Made by a program: the position numbers and the translations under genes. The notes beneath the pieces were generated by a model, which searched no databases, was not told where the DNA came from, and saw only the letters and a list, made by a program, of their open reading frames with translations. From a virus, in the IMG/VR virus record IMGVR_UViG_3300027675_000008, positions 1 through 47,755 of that record: 47,755 nucleotides of DNA; one strand, 5' to 3'. Below are positions 10,199 through 18,520 of the stretch, piece by piece (positions within the stretch are counted from its first letter, which is position 1; each line of letters begins with the position of its first letter).

Positions 10199-10512
10199 TA
10201 TGCACCCGGATGAGAACTGTAAATTTCCTTCATGTATACAATGATTCGATTAATCTTGACATACTCATTAAATTTCGTAGTTTGAAACTCAAATGCTACT
10301 CTTTGATCAACGTAGTTAACAATTCTATTAGGCTGAATTCGGTTCTTATCCTTCAATATAAAAGGAATTAATTGCTTAACTCTTCCTATATTATAATCTA
10401 TAGGTTGAACTGACATCTTCAGTTCACCATTACCAACAGCTCGAACCCTGATTGTCGAGAAGTGTTGAATATTCTCCCCGCTTGATGGCTCACTCGCAGC
10501 AGATCCTCGCAT
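10198..10512 (-). CDS. Small late protein of unknown function, probably tail-associated (104 aa)
   Basis: It sits between the large tail protein and the collagen-like fibre, with a one-base overlap with the fibre gene. The sequence is beta-rich ([38 protein letters not shown]) with no Cys. The position suggests an adaptor between tail and fibre. Its family was not recognised. Confidence 0.75.
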   Translation of the reverse strand: MRGSAASEPSSGENIQHFSTIRVRAVGNGELKMSVQPIDYNIGRVKQLIPFILKDKNRIQPNRIVNYVDQRVAFEFQTTKFNEYVKINRIIVYMKEIYSSHPGA

Positions 10513-10514
10513 GA

Positions 10515-12788
10515 TTAACCACCTAGGAAAGCGGTTCGGAAGGCTATCTTTATCGGTAAATCTACTTCTAAGTAATTAGTATCTAGAACTCTATCAAACC
10601 TATTTTGATTATATGGATCCAATACTGCTAGTCCACCACCTAGATTAGTCGGATTAGGTAGTGGTGCTACTGGTTCATTCCAAGGATACGGAGGTGGTGT
10701 GATTTCAGGTGGATATGCCTCATCATCCCACGGAGGCCATACACCCGGTACTTCACTACGAATCATTGCAAGAGTTTTAGTCCTGAATGCAGGATCATCA
10801 GGTACTGTAGTAGCTAGTACTAGCTTATCATTTTTATGGAGACTAAGTGAGGTCATTATGATTATCCCGAAATCCCATAATGCCCATCGAATATTCTTAG
10901 GATCTAGTCCATTATTGTAATCAGCCAGAAACATTAGGCTAGTATTACCCGGATAGGTGATCCAAATCTTCTTACGGATTGAATCATTGGCTATCTGTAA
11001 TTTATGGAGTAGATTCTTGTCGAATCTCATCCAAAGATTCTCAATCTTCCAACTTAATTCTGGACGCGCGTATGTGCCATTGAACAGCATTAGACCTGAC
11101 TGATCACCAACGATCAGATAATCGACGTTGACACCACCAGAGTCCAGTACATCAGCAATTCCATGTACCGTAGCACCCACACCTTGATCTACTACTTCTA
11201 CTGGTCCCCATGTAGCAGGTTCATCTTGATTATCTACAACAGCGTAGGTGCGATTAGACTTGAACAGGTATAAAACGTCACGAAAATCCTGACAATTGGT
11301 GAGAGGATTTCCATCTAAGGGAGTGACAATCAATCCATCGACCTGATTAATTGCTTCAGGTTCGCCTGGCGCACTCACCCATGCAATGGACCTATTGTCA
11401 GACTTCTTAGTGTCCTCAACACCGGCTGAATCTTTTGGAAAGTGTGCATCTCCAACTACTACCATGCGACTATGATATTCAGCAAAATTAACACCAGCTG
11501 GAATCTTAGAGAAATTATCCATCAGGTGAGAAGCATCAGCTATAAGATCGCTGTCATAGTAACTGAGAATAATTTCTGTATCTGTATTATTCTCTAGTGT
11601 ACCCTTTGGTACGAAGAAGAACTGATAGCCCTTCTGATCTCCGTTGTATTCAGGGATAGTTTTAGTGGATACGATATGTCGTTTTAGTGAGTAGGGAAAA
11701 GGACCAGTCGGGATGTTACTGACCTTAATAGCCCTCTTCTCATTAATGAAAGTGTTGCCACCAAAGAACTCAGGACCGGGAGCAGATAAATAACCTGTGT
11801 GTGATTCATAGACTACAGCAAGTAGATGGAATCCTGGATCACAGAATCCAACTGTGTCTGTATTAGTAACTAGTAATGCACCAGTCTGTGTACCTGGGGT
11901 AGCATTAGGTACATATACTCCCTTAGCTTCAAGTTCTGCGTCAGAAATGTCTAATGTAAAGGTAGTTTCAGCATTGGTAGTGAAGGTTTCAACAGGATAA
12001 AACTGACCATTATACGCACCGGGAGTTGACACAAACTTATCATGAGGAATAGCCTTAGTCATTACAATCGTGCGAGTAGTTGTACCCGCGGGACCAGCTG
12101 GAATATGATCCAACTGAATCATTTTCTCTCCGGGCGCATCAACAATAGGGGATGAATCAGGACTTCCTACACCACCATTGTTAGTAACACTGATAATATG
12201 TACACCTTTAGTAACTTTACCATCCTTAGCTGAATTATAGCCAATCATAGGTGCCTTTCCCTTAAGAAAGGTACTATTGGCATTAGTAGGAGGTAGTCCT
12301 GCTGCGGGCACACCACCAATTATACCTGTAAGTGGATCCTGATCACCCTTATATACATAAACACACTCATTTATCATGCCTAGCGCATAAGTTTGACCTG
12401 ATTTATTGGTATAGATTTTAAAGGGACTGATATAGGCCTTATTTCCTATTGAAATGAATGCAAAATCATCTGCTCCACTACAAATACGGATTTGAAATAC
12501 CTCAGTTGGACTAATTACGTGGTAAATGACTCCATCCTCTGTCATTACAACGAGAGTCTGAGCCTTTTGAGTTGTCCAGTTATAAACACGCACTAATTTC
12601 CTTAAATCAGCGGGAAATGAGGGCTTAACATAGGGTAAAATACCTGTGCGAGTCTCAATTCCAGAGTGAATGAACTGAATATTATTAGCTAGAAGGAGAT
12701 GATCTGATGGACATGTCTCATCATCTCCACGACTCCATAAACCGTTAATTTCTTCAATTACAATCGGCTCATGTCCACGTACGGTCAT
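10515..12788 (-). CDS. Large tail (nozzle/stabilisation-like) protein (757 aa)
   Basis: I place the start at ATG 12788, which overlaps the previous stop (TAATG), giving MTVRGHEPIVIEEING; the frame is open further upstream but only with weaker starts. The N-terminus has a phrase typical of podovirus tail tube/nozzle proteins: an INGLWSRG segment followed by DDETCPSDHLLLANNIQF. The rest is beta-rich with repeated strands (NYLIVGDQSGLMLFNG-type loops, FRDVLYLFKSNRTYAVVDNQ), suggesting a propeller or jelly-roll tail protein comparable to T7 gp12. A Pro-rich loop (PPYPWNEPVAPLPNP) is near residue 710. Family placement is by resemblance of layout and motif, not by search. Confidence 0.85.
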   Translation of the reverse strand: MTVRGHEPIVIEEINGLWSRGDDETCPSDHLLLANNIQFIHSGIETRTGILPYVKPSFPADLRKLVRVYNWTTQKAQTLVVMTEDGVIYHVISPTEVFQIRICSGADDFAFISIGNKAYISPFKIYTNKSGQTYALGMINECVYVYKGDQDPLTGIIGGVPAAGLPPTNANSTFLKGKAPMIGYNSAKDGKVTKGVHIISVTNNGGVGSPDSSPIVDAPGEKMIQLDHIPAGPAGTTTRTIVMTKAIPHDKFVSTPGAYNGQFYPVETFTTNAETTFTLDISDAELEAKGVYVPNATPGTQTGALLVTNTDTVGFCDPGFHLLAVVYESHTGYLSAPGPEFFGGNTFINEKRAIKVSNIPTGPFPYSLKRHIVSTKTIPEYNGDQKGYQFFFVPKGTLENNTDTEIILSYYDSDLIADASHLMDNFSKIPAGVNFAEYHSRMVVVGDAHFPKDSAGVEDTKKSDNRSIAWVSAPGEPEAINQVDGLIVTPLDGNPLTNCQDFRDVLYLFKSNRTYAVVDNQDEPATWGPVEVVDQGVGATVHGIADVLDSGGVNVDYLIVGDQSGLMLFNGTYARPELSWKIENLWMRFDKNLLHKLQIANDSIRKKIWITYPGNTSLMFLADYNNGLDPKNIRWALWDFGIIIMTSLSLHKNDKLVLATTVPDDPAFRTKTLAMIRSEVPGVWPPWDDEAYPPEITPPPYPWNEPVAPLPNPTNLGGGLAVLDPYNQNRFDRVLDTNYLEVDLPIKIAFRTAFLGG

Positions 12789-13504
12789 TAGAAACCTCCA
12801 CGCGCCTTCCAAGCAGCCCTAAATGGACGGTGCCGGGTCATAATCTGCTGTCTACCCTTATTGTTGATGCTATCAATTCTCTCTAGTGCCTTCTCTGCTT
12901 GTGTTTCAAGTACCTGAGCACGTTCTGAATTCTCACCAATGAACATAGCCGCGTATGCAGCAGTCTTATAAGTGAGAAATGATCGAGATTTAACACCACC
13001 CACGACTGAATCTACACCATATGGCTGTAGTGCTACGTTGAGATCACCGATGAAATGTAGTACAATTTCTTGAGGTATAATTGTACCTGCTCGATGTAGA
13101 ATAATAGTCTGAACCTCCCATGACCATTGTGTATACATCCCACAGGGAAAGTCAGCGGGAGGCATATACTCAACTCTAGTCAAGAGAGTAAATGAATCAG
13201 AGCTACCTAATTTTCGTGTCCTAACCTCTTGAATCTCCACCATTCCATCTGGATAGTGAGGTACAGCTGGATTTGGATTTTCAGAGGGATAGATTGCATT
13301 AGTACCAGCAGGACAGACTATCGGCATTGAAGTAATGACTGTCGGAGTACCCTGACTATCAATCAATGACTCCGACAATTCATGAAGTGCCATTGTTAGG
13401 AGTGGCAGCAGCACTTCGTGCGTATAGTCTGTTTTTGCTGGATCATTTAGAAGCACAGCAGAAGCATCCATTACTTCTCTAGCGGTGACGTAAGCGGAAG
13501 ACAT
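12788..13504 (-). CDS. Head-tail connector/adaptor-like protein (238 aa)
   Basis: The start has AGGAG upstream. The N-terminal helices (TAREVMDASAVLLND, LLPLLTMALHELSESLIDSQ) are followed by a beta-rich middle and C-terminal helices (AAYAAMFIGENSERAQVLE, AEKALERIDSINNKGRQQ). This helix-beta-helix plan, its size and its place just upstream of the large tail protein fit the adaptor rings that join portal to tail in podoviruses (T7 gp11-like role). A clear hairpin terminator precedes it at 13517-13547. Confidence 0.8.
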   Translation of the reverse strand: MSSAYVTAREVMDASAVLLNDPAKTDYTHEVLLPLLTMALHELSESLIDSQGTPTVITSMPIVCPAGTNAIYPSENPNPAVPHYPDGMVEIQEVRTRKLGSSDSFTLLTRVEYMPPADFPCGMYTQWSWEVQTIILHRAGTIIPQEIVLHFIGDLNVALQPYGVDSVVGGVKSRSFLTYKTAAYAAMFIGENSERAQVLETQAEKALERIDSINNKGRQQIMTRHRPFRAAWKARGGF

Positions 13505-13516
13505 GGTTACTCCTGT

Positions 13517-13547
13517 TAAAAGGTAGGGGAGCCATCATTAGCTCCCC
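13517..13547 (-). terminator. Rho-independent terminator before the connector gene
   Basis: Read on the minus strand, GGGGAGC pairs with GCTCCCC across an 8-base loop (13526-13547), followed by TACCTTTT. It lies in the 52-base gap between two late genes transcribed in the same direction, so it probably attenuates transcription from the head genes into the tail genes. Confidence 0.75.
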
Positions 13548-13556
13548 ATCCAATTA

Positions 13557-13757
13557 TTAGAGGGCGCGAAAACGATTCATCAGATCCCAATATTCATGGT
13601 TCAGAGGAATATTGGATTCCTTATTATCGTATTCCGCCAGAATCTCACCGACCTTCTTGTGAAGGTCAATTCTTTCCTTCTCAGTTGCCTTCTCTTTTAC
13701 CGGCAATTGAGTAGCCTTGGGAACAGGTGGCTCGAAGTCCTTCTTATCGTCAGACAT
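13557..13757 (-). CDS. Small charged late protein (66 aa)
   Basis: The ATG has GGAGAGACA upstream. The N-terminal half is disordered and Lys/Asp/Glu/Pro-rich (SDDKKDFEPPVPKATQLP); the C-terminal half is predicted helical (RIDLHKKVGEILAEYDNKE). It has no Cys and no membrane segment. It could be a scaffold-like or head-completion protein; the family is unknown. Confidence 0.7.
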   Translation of the reverse strand: MSDDKKDFEPPVPKATQLPVKEKATEKERIDLHKKVGEILAEYDNKESNIPLNHEYWDLMNRFRAL

Positions 13758-13765
13758 TGTCTCTC

Positions 13766-14038
13766 CTACGACACCACGAAGGCGTACACACCAGCGGTGA
13801 CGGTGCAGGTAACAGTAGTCACACCAACGAGATCATACTCCTTGATGTTGCTACTTGCCACACTCTGAGTTGGACCGGGAGGTACTGCGGGAAATGGTAG
13901 AGTGGGTGGAGCCTGTTCTACCTGAATGCGCGCATGTTCCAAGTCGAATAGAACAGTTTCAACTCGGTCAATGACCAATGCAGTATTCGTGCGATTTGGT
14001 CCCGTCTTACCCGTTACAGTGATCTGATGTCCTGCCAT
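13766..14038 (-). CDS. Small beta-rich late protein (90 aa)
   Basis: The start is set by GGAG seven bases upstream of ATG 14038. The sequence alternates beta segments (HQITVTGKTG, TVLFDLEHARIQVEQ, VTTVTCTVTAGVYAFVVS) with a Pro-rich linker (PPTLPFPAVPPGP). It may be a minor capsid or head-surface protein. No function is recognised; the context is between capsid and connector genes. Confidence 0.7.
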   Translation of the reverse strand: MAGHQITVTGKTGPNRTNTALVIDRVETVLFDLEHARIQVEQAPPTLPFPAVPPGPTQSVASSNIKEYDLVGVTTVTCTVTAGVYAFVVS

Positions 14039-14048
14039 CTCACTCTCC

Positions 14049-14744
14049 TTACTGAGCGAAGGTTAGACCTAGTTCCTTAGCCTTTTCCTTGTCTACAATT
14101 GCATGACAAGACTGACAAATGGGGAACAACTGATTCCTCAATGCACCACACGCGATGCAACGTACCAGTTCCGCAGTCTGAAGATCACCCAGCCACGGTT
14201 TATTATGAATATTCAGTTCCTTACACGCGAGGCGCGCATCACCAGAGATAGCCAATGGATTACCGTTAGATCGTGACCACAGAATATCTGCGATACGAAT
14301 CAATTCCAGAAACCACTTCCTCTGTCTGGCCTGAGCCTGTAACAGAAGTGGCATATGCTCCTTCTTCAACCTATCCGCCGTGTAATCACCAGGAATATAG
14401 AACAATCCCGGCATCTGGTCACTCATATTGGCAGCTAGAAGACCGTTAAGATAATCTTTAACGATACTATCTGCAATCTGGATACTCGATACCGGGATTT
14501 CCAATAGTGGTTGATTCTCGTCTATCTCTCTCCACCAAGAACTAGGGCCAACAACAAGCACGCTAGGACTATCAAAGCTACCAGGTCCAATATCAAAGAA
14601 TCCAGGCTGTATTGTTGCTTTTCGCTCATGGATCTCCTTGGGCAGAATCGACACTACAGTCGATTTATCCATAGGATTACTGGGCGCACGAATAGTTCGC
14701 CGATTATTGTTGTGCTGAATTCCGGGAAATTCACCTACTTGCAT
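14049..14744 (-). CDS. Late structural-block protein with C-terminal zinc ribbon (231 aa)
   Basis: The start overlaps the previous stop (TAATG at 14744). Residues 1-100 are mixed and beta-rich; residues 100-190 are helical (LLLQAQARQRKWFLELIRIADILWS). The C-terminus has two CxxC pairs, CIACG and CQSCH, about 11 residues apart, a likely zinc ribbon. Proteins of this kind, with a terminal zinc ribbon, occur in head-gene clusters of environmental podoviruses. Role unknown; DNA or capsid contact is possible. Confidence 0.78.
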   Translation of the reverse strand: MQVGEFPGIQHNNNRRTIRAPSNPMDKSTVVSILPKEIHERKATIQPGFFDIGPGSFDSPSVLVVGPSSWWREIDENQPLLEIPVSSIQIADSIVKDYLNGLLAANMSDQMPGLFYIPGDYTADRLKKEHMPLLLQAQARQRKWFLELIRIADILWSRSNGNPLAISGDARLACKELNIHNKPWLGDLQTAELVRCIACGALRNQLFPICQSCHAIVDKEKAKELGLTFAQ

Positions 14745-15274
14745 TACTTAAACTCCTTGTTAGGAACTACAATAGCTTCTTTGTAGCGAAGGGCATCGCC
14801 TACTTCTGTTTCATTTCCAAATAGTTCATCATGTAGTTTAGTAATCCTCTCTTCTTTAGCACCTTCACTAGCGTCTGGATCAACATATTTCCTGAGGCTT
14901 TTCTTGCCCGTAGCCGCGTGTACCGTATCAATTACGAGCTTTGTAGGCTCCCATTTAGGTGGAAGTGGATTACCACCAGCATCTACATAGACCCACAATG
15001 GCTCATAGGATATCTTTACACCAGCTAACTCTTTCTGCTGATCATCTGGCACGAGGACCAGTTGTTCGAGCACATGAACATTGTGTAAATAACTATACTT
15101 CTTCACCTCTCTAACCACGGGATGGAGTAACTGAATCCCATTGTCGAGAGTGTCCATCATACGCTTTTCAGTCTGATCATCAGCCCAAACAATGCGGAAC
15201 ATAGGATTGCTCGACGCAGTATCTAGACCGAAATAATCAATAAGACGCTGATTGAGAGAAGTAAGTGGTTCCAT
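14744..15274 (-). CDS. Late structural-block protein of unknown function (176 aa)
   Basis: It starts at ATG 15274, overlapping the TAA of the upstream gene, and is followed by a one-base overlap with the zinc-ribbon protein gene. It begins MEPLTSLNQRLIDYFGLDT. It has a central hydrophobic beta part (HVLEQLVLVPDD, YEPLWVYVDAGGNPLPP) and a charged C-terminal helix (KEERITKLHDELFGNE). No motif was recognised. The position after capsid and decoration-like genes suggests a head or neck component. Confidence 0.75.
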   Translation of the reverse strand: MEPLTSLNQRLIDYFGLDTASSNPMFRIVWADDQTEKRMMDTLDNGIQLLHPVVREVKKYSYLHNVHVLEQLVLVPDDQQKELAGVKISYEPLWVYVDAGGNPLPPKWEPTKLVIDTVHAATGKKSLRKYVDPDASEGAKEERITKLHDELFGNETEVGDALRYKEAIVVPNKEFK

Positions 15275-15582
15275 TATGCTATCGTCCCACCTGAACCGAT
15301 GAACCAGCCCTGAAACATCTTAGAATAAACCAGAGTTGTAAATCTGTGAAGGATAATGGTACTGACTCCGTAGATATTACCGTTAGGCTGTCCGGCCAAA
15401 TTAATTGGTTCAGTTAGTGCAACGAGAACAAGTAATCCAGCATGTCCACCCCCAAAGTGGGGATGAATCCATTCAATCAAGGGACCACCTTCTACATATA
15501 CAATGTCAGTTCTGACATGAATCTCTGTGCCAATCAGTTTAATTCTAGCTTCGGTTAACTTGGTTGTGGTTCCTGGTATCAT
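15274..15582 (-). CDS. Decoration-like small capsid-region protein, paralogue 2 (102 aa)
   Basis: It begins MIPGTTTKLTEARIKLIG and shares this opening, a central PHFGGG (compare PNFGGG) and a final ...WFIGSGG-type end with the gene directly upstream. The two are diverged tandem paralogues. Beta-strand-rich sequence and placement right after the capsid gene suggest capsid decoration or head-fibre proteins. The start has GGAG six bases upstream. Function is inference. Confidence 0.8.
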   Translation of the reverse strand: MIPGTTTKLTEARIKLIGTEIHVRTDIVYVEGGPLIEWIHPHFGGGHAGLLVLVALTEPINLAGQPNGNIYGVSTIILHRFTTLVYSKMFQGWFIGSGGTIA

Positions 15583-15591
15583 CGCTATCTC

Positions 15592-15619
15592 CGAAAATAG
15601 TGGGGGCCGAAACCCCCAC
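15592..15619 (-). terminator. Terminator-like hairpin between the two paralogues
   Basis: On the minus strand GTGGGGG pairs with CCCCCAC around a six-base loop (15600-15619) and is followed by TATTTTC. It lies in the 42-base gap between the two decoration-like genes and so may lower expression of the second copy. Confidence 0.65.
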
Positions 15620-15624
15620 CAAGA

Positions 15625-15918
15625 CTAGACACCAGAGTTAATGAGCCACTTACCAAGTGACTTGACATACACAAGCCACACTGGTCGATTGGCGGCACAA
15701 GTAATACCCACAAGGATATTACCGGAAGTATTGATAACCAAAGCACCAGTAGGAATCAGAATCAACATTCCACTAAACTGCCCACCACCAAAGTTGGGTC
15801 GAATAGTAGAAAGTGGTCCTACACCAGCGACAGTAATGATGTCAGTTTTGGCATCAATTGCACCAGCTGCCACTACTGCCGTTGCTTCCGTAAGTTTAGT
15901 CGTTGAGCCTGGAATCAT
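15625..15918 (-). CDS. Decoration-like small capsid-region protein, paralogue 1 (97 aa)
   Basis: I place the start at ATG 15918 (MIPGSTTKLTEATAVV), with GAGG five bases upstream; the longer upstream frame would run into the perfect inverted repeat. The sequence is beta-rich (DIITVAGVGPLSTIRPNFGGG, MLILIPTGALVINTSGNI) and ends KSLGKWLINSGV. It is paralogous to the next gene. Its position directly after the major capsid gene suggests a decoration or head-fibre protein. Confidence 0.8.
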   Translation of the reverse strand: MIPGSTTKLTEATAVVAAGAIDAKTDIITVAGVGPLSTIRPNFGGGQFSGMLILIPTGALVINTSGNILVGITCAANRPVWLVYVKSLGKWLINSGV

Positions 15919-15951
15919 ATCAGCCTCTTTCCCCACCACCACCGTGAAAGA

Positions 15952-16023
15952 GTAAGTGGATGTTAACACACTCGTGAGGGAGTATGCAAACTAACGAGTG
16001 CCCCAGTGTTAACATCCACTTAC
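15952..16023 (-). other. Perfect 18-bp inverted repeat (large hairpin) after the capsid gene
   Basis: GTAAGTGGATGTTAACAC at 15952-15969 is exactly complementary to 16006-16023. Inside, ACTCGT (15970-15975) pairs with ACGAGT (15994-15999). It begins 4 bases after the capsid stop codon in transcription order. There is no T tract, so it may stabilise or process the capsid mRNA, or act as a partial terminator, rather than being a standard terminator. Confidence 0.85.
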
Positions 16024-16027
16024 AAGA

Positions 16028-17278
16028 CTAATAACCTACCGGCACCGCAAGGGCGTCGATGTACGAGCAGGCCGCTGGATTAGACACGAATGTCTGCATA
16101 CCAACAACCATGTAGAAGATTTCCGCCGCAGCTACACCACCAGATGCGCCACGAATCTCGAAAATCTTACGTCCATCAGTAGTGTAGAATCCGATGGGAA
16201 GAATTTCCCCGCGTCCCCACACCTCATCGACAATGAAGTCAATGCGCGTCTTATCCCAGCTATAAGATGCCTTCATGCTGGCACCAGCAAGCTGCATGTT
16301 GTTCCCAAAATACATATTCAGGCCTTCTTCTTTGGCCGTCTTCTGGATAATGGAAACAAGCTGACCGATCTCTTCATACGCCTGCATCTGGCAAGGATGG
16401 AGCCATGCAGTAGGATTGAAGTTGTTATCAATCCCTACACGGTTTCCAATCTTGTTGATTGCAAGACGTGGAAGTGGCAGTGTAAGCGCGGCGCCTCCAC
16501 CATTGACTCGATTTGCACGAATCTCTGGAGTAGTTGAGCGACTAAAGCCCAACCATGTACCTGCACTAGCGTTGGAGTGATGGTAAGGCACCCCATACAA
16601 TGCAGGCAGACTAGCAGGAGCAGCGATACCCGCAGTGACAATCTTGTCAAGTGGAGCCACAGCTGCAATCTGTGGAGTAATGGAGATAACCTTGTTCTCC
16701 ACATCCCACTGAGTGATCACACCTTCACCACGCTTCGTGGTAAGAGTCGGATCAAAGATCTGTACAGTCTGTCCAAACCGTACAAGACGCGCACCGAATC
16801 CGTCCGTCGTCAGAGTGATGACATTAGCACCACCGGCGGGTGTATCCGTAGTAACTACTCCGATTACACCATCACCCGTCTGCATCATCTGAGAATCAAG
16901 CTGACGCCTCATCTCATCCAATGCTGTAGCGGTCAGACGACGGACAGAATTGACGATAGCCTTACGAGCATCGTCAGTAGCCCACTGCGTCAACTTGGTG
17001 TACTCAATGTTCTCAGAGCAGAACACACAATTGAGTACAGCCTTGTCGAAAGTAGGCCCACCACCTCGTCCCAGATCTCCACCATCTGGATTGAAGTACT
17101 GGAACGAACCACCCGGACGCAACTCAAGTGGTACGCGCATCTGGCGATGTGAAATCTTTTCCACATCACGCTTCTTGATGTTAGCGTAGAACTTGTCGTC
17201 ACGCTCGAACAACACACGCACCTTTGGAATAACCTTTTCAAGCTCCAAAGCTGCTACCTGAGACTCAACAACAGCCAT
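16028..17278 (-). CDS. Major capsid protein (416 aa)
   Basis: The start is ATG 17278, six bases after GGAG; the open frame extends 12 bases further only with a TTG. The protein begins MAVVESQVAALELEKVIPKV. Features typical of HK97-fold coats of podoviruses are visible: an N-terminal helix, an RPGGSFQYFNPDGGDLGRGG loop near residue 55, the ALDEMRRQLDSQMMQTGDGVIG helix-loop, a beta-domain around residues 150-220, and a C-terminal strand region (IGFYTTDGRKIFEIRG). The length fits. It follows the scaffold-like gene and precedes small decoration-like genes, the usual head-gene order. Confidence 0.88.
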   Translation of the reverse strand: MAVVESQVAALELEKVIPKVRVLFERDDKFYANIKKRDVEKISHRQMRVPLELRPGGSFQYFNPDGGDLGRGGGPTFDKAVLNCVFCSENIEYTKLTQWATDDARKAIVNSVRRLTATALDEMRRQLDSQMMQTGDGVIGVVTTDTPAGGANVITLTTDGFGARLVRFGQTVQIFDPTLTTKRGEGVITQWDVENKVISITPQIAAVAPLDKIVTAGIAAPASLPALYGVPYHHSNASAGTWLGFSRSTTPEIRANRVNGGGAALTLPLPRLAINKIGNRVGIDNNFNPTAWLHPCQMQAYEEIGQLVSIIQKTAKEEGLNMYFGNNMQLAGASMKASYSWDKTRIDFIVDEVWGRGEILPIGFYTTDGRKIFEIRGASGGVAAAEIFYMVVGMQTFVSNPAACSYIDALAVPVGY

Positions 17279-17290
17279 AGCTGGCTCCAA

Positions 17291-18520
17291 TCAATCCTTC
17301 ATTAGCACATCGAGTGTAGACATTCCTTGCGGAATATCCGAGGCTTTACGTATACGTCCGCTTGATGGGGCTGCGGATCGCCCGCGTGTAATTGGGCCTT
17401 TAGTGGCCGGCTTATTCTCAGTGTAAGGATTACTACTTCCCTTCAAGGCGCTATTTCGTGCCGATTTGATTACGCTTGGCAGGAGCGTCTTAGCCTTGGA
17501 GAGATACGCAGACTTAATCCTATCAGTAGATTCCTTGTCAAATCCTGTCTGAAATGCCTTTTCCCAGAGCTTATCGAGGAGACTACGGAATCTGGTGTCT
17601 TTACTGATAAGACCCTCAAGAGCATCAAAGGCTTCATTAGTTGCATGACCTTTGACGTAATCAGACATAGTACCATTCGGGTCAATATGACCATCAATCG
17701 TAGACTTCAGCACGTTATCCGCGCGTGTCTGGAGGTCATTCTTTACTGACTCGAATGTATTATAAACTCGCTGACGTTCATGCTGTTGATACTGCTTTTC
17801 CTGCTCTTGAATACGCGGATCAACCTGTTTAGCTAGTGGAGCCGGAGCAGAGAACGTCTGTGAACCAAAAATAAACTGGTTCAATATGTTAGCAGCCGAC
17901 GTTAGAGGCGCACCCTGATCTCCAAGTGCGCGACCCTCCTTAACCATTGTGATGATAGTGTCTTTGATGACATTACCAAGTACATGATAGTAAGCCTGTT
18001 GATCTACCCTGCGAAGAGTAGGCAGGTAGTTATCAGCAATCTTATTAAATGCTTCACCACTCTCCTGCTTTGCTGCAATGAGGACTGAACTAATATCCCC
18101 ATTCATTACCTGCTGTTCGGTTCTGTCTAGAATATTTGCCTTTTCTGCTGCGAGTTTAGCGTCCGCGACAGTTGGGAACGTTTCAGTAAATTGCTGTTCT
18201 CTATAGTAAGCCTTTTCAAGGTAGGGAAAGTCTTTAAATAGTTGCGGATACTTAGCAAGAATCTCCTTACGTCGGACTGGCGTGGTGAGTTCAAGTAAAT
18301 CTTCCTCAGTAGGTGGCTTGAGTTCTTCTTCAAGTTCCTTGAGTTCATCTACTTCTACTTCTGTCTCAGATTCTGGTTCTTTCTCTTCAATATCTAGAGT
18401 TTCAGGAGCTTCTTCCTCTTCACTCAACAGTTCTAGAGTATCAAGAGGATCTGTATCGACAACACCACCAGATCCAGCACCATCTTCAGCAGCATAGAAT
18501 TTATTGAATCGTAGGTTCAT
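17291..18520 (-). CDS. Scaffold-like head assembly protein (409 aa)
   Basis: The start is ATG 18520 (MNLRFNKFYAAEDG), nine bases after AGGAG; it overlaps the end of the portal gene by 20 bases. The N-terminal 100 residues are very acidic (LLSEEEEAPETLDIEEKEPE), the middle is helical (VDPRIQEQEKQYQQHERQRV), and the C-terminus is basic and Ser/Arg-rich (RGRSAAPSSGRIRKASD). An acidic start, a helical body and a basic end between portal and capsid genes is the normal pattern of a podovirus scaffolding protein. No protease motif was seen. Confidence 0.82.
   Translation of the reverse strand: MNLRFNKFYAAEDGAGSGGVVDTDPLDTLELLSEEEEAPETLDIEEKEPESETEVEVDELKELEEELKPPTEEDLLELTTPVRRKEILAKYPQLFKDFPYLEKAYYREQQFTETFPTVADAKLAAEKANILDRTEQQVMNGDISSVLIAAKQESGEAFNKIADNYLPTLRRVDQQAYYHVLGNVIKDTIITMVKEGRALGDQGAPLTSAANILNQFIFGSQTFSAPAPLAKQVDPRIQEQEKQYQQHERQRVYNTFESVKNDLQTRADNVLKSTIDGHIDPNGTMSDYVKGHATNEAFDALEGLISKDTRFRSLLDKLWEKAFQTGFDKESTDRIKSAYLSKAKTLLPSVIKSARNSALKGSSNPYTENKPATKGPITRGRSAAPSSGRIRKASDIPQGMSTLDVLMKD

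Noticed and set aside
16577-17152. A 191-codon plus-strand frame opposite the capsid gene
   Set aside because: Antisense to a clear capsid gene, with no ribosome site and no protein-like pattern.
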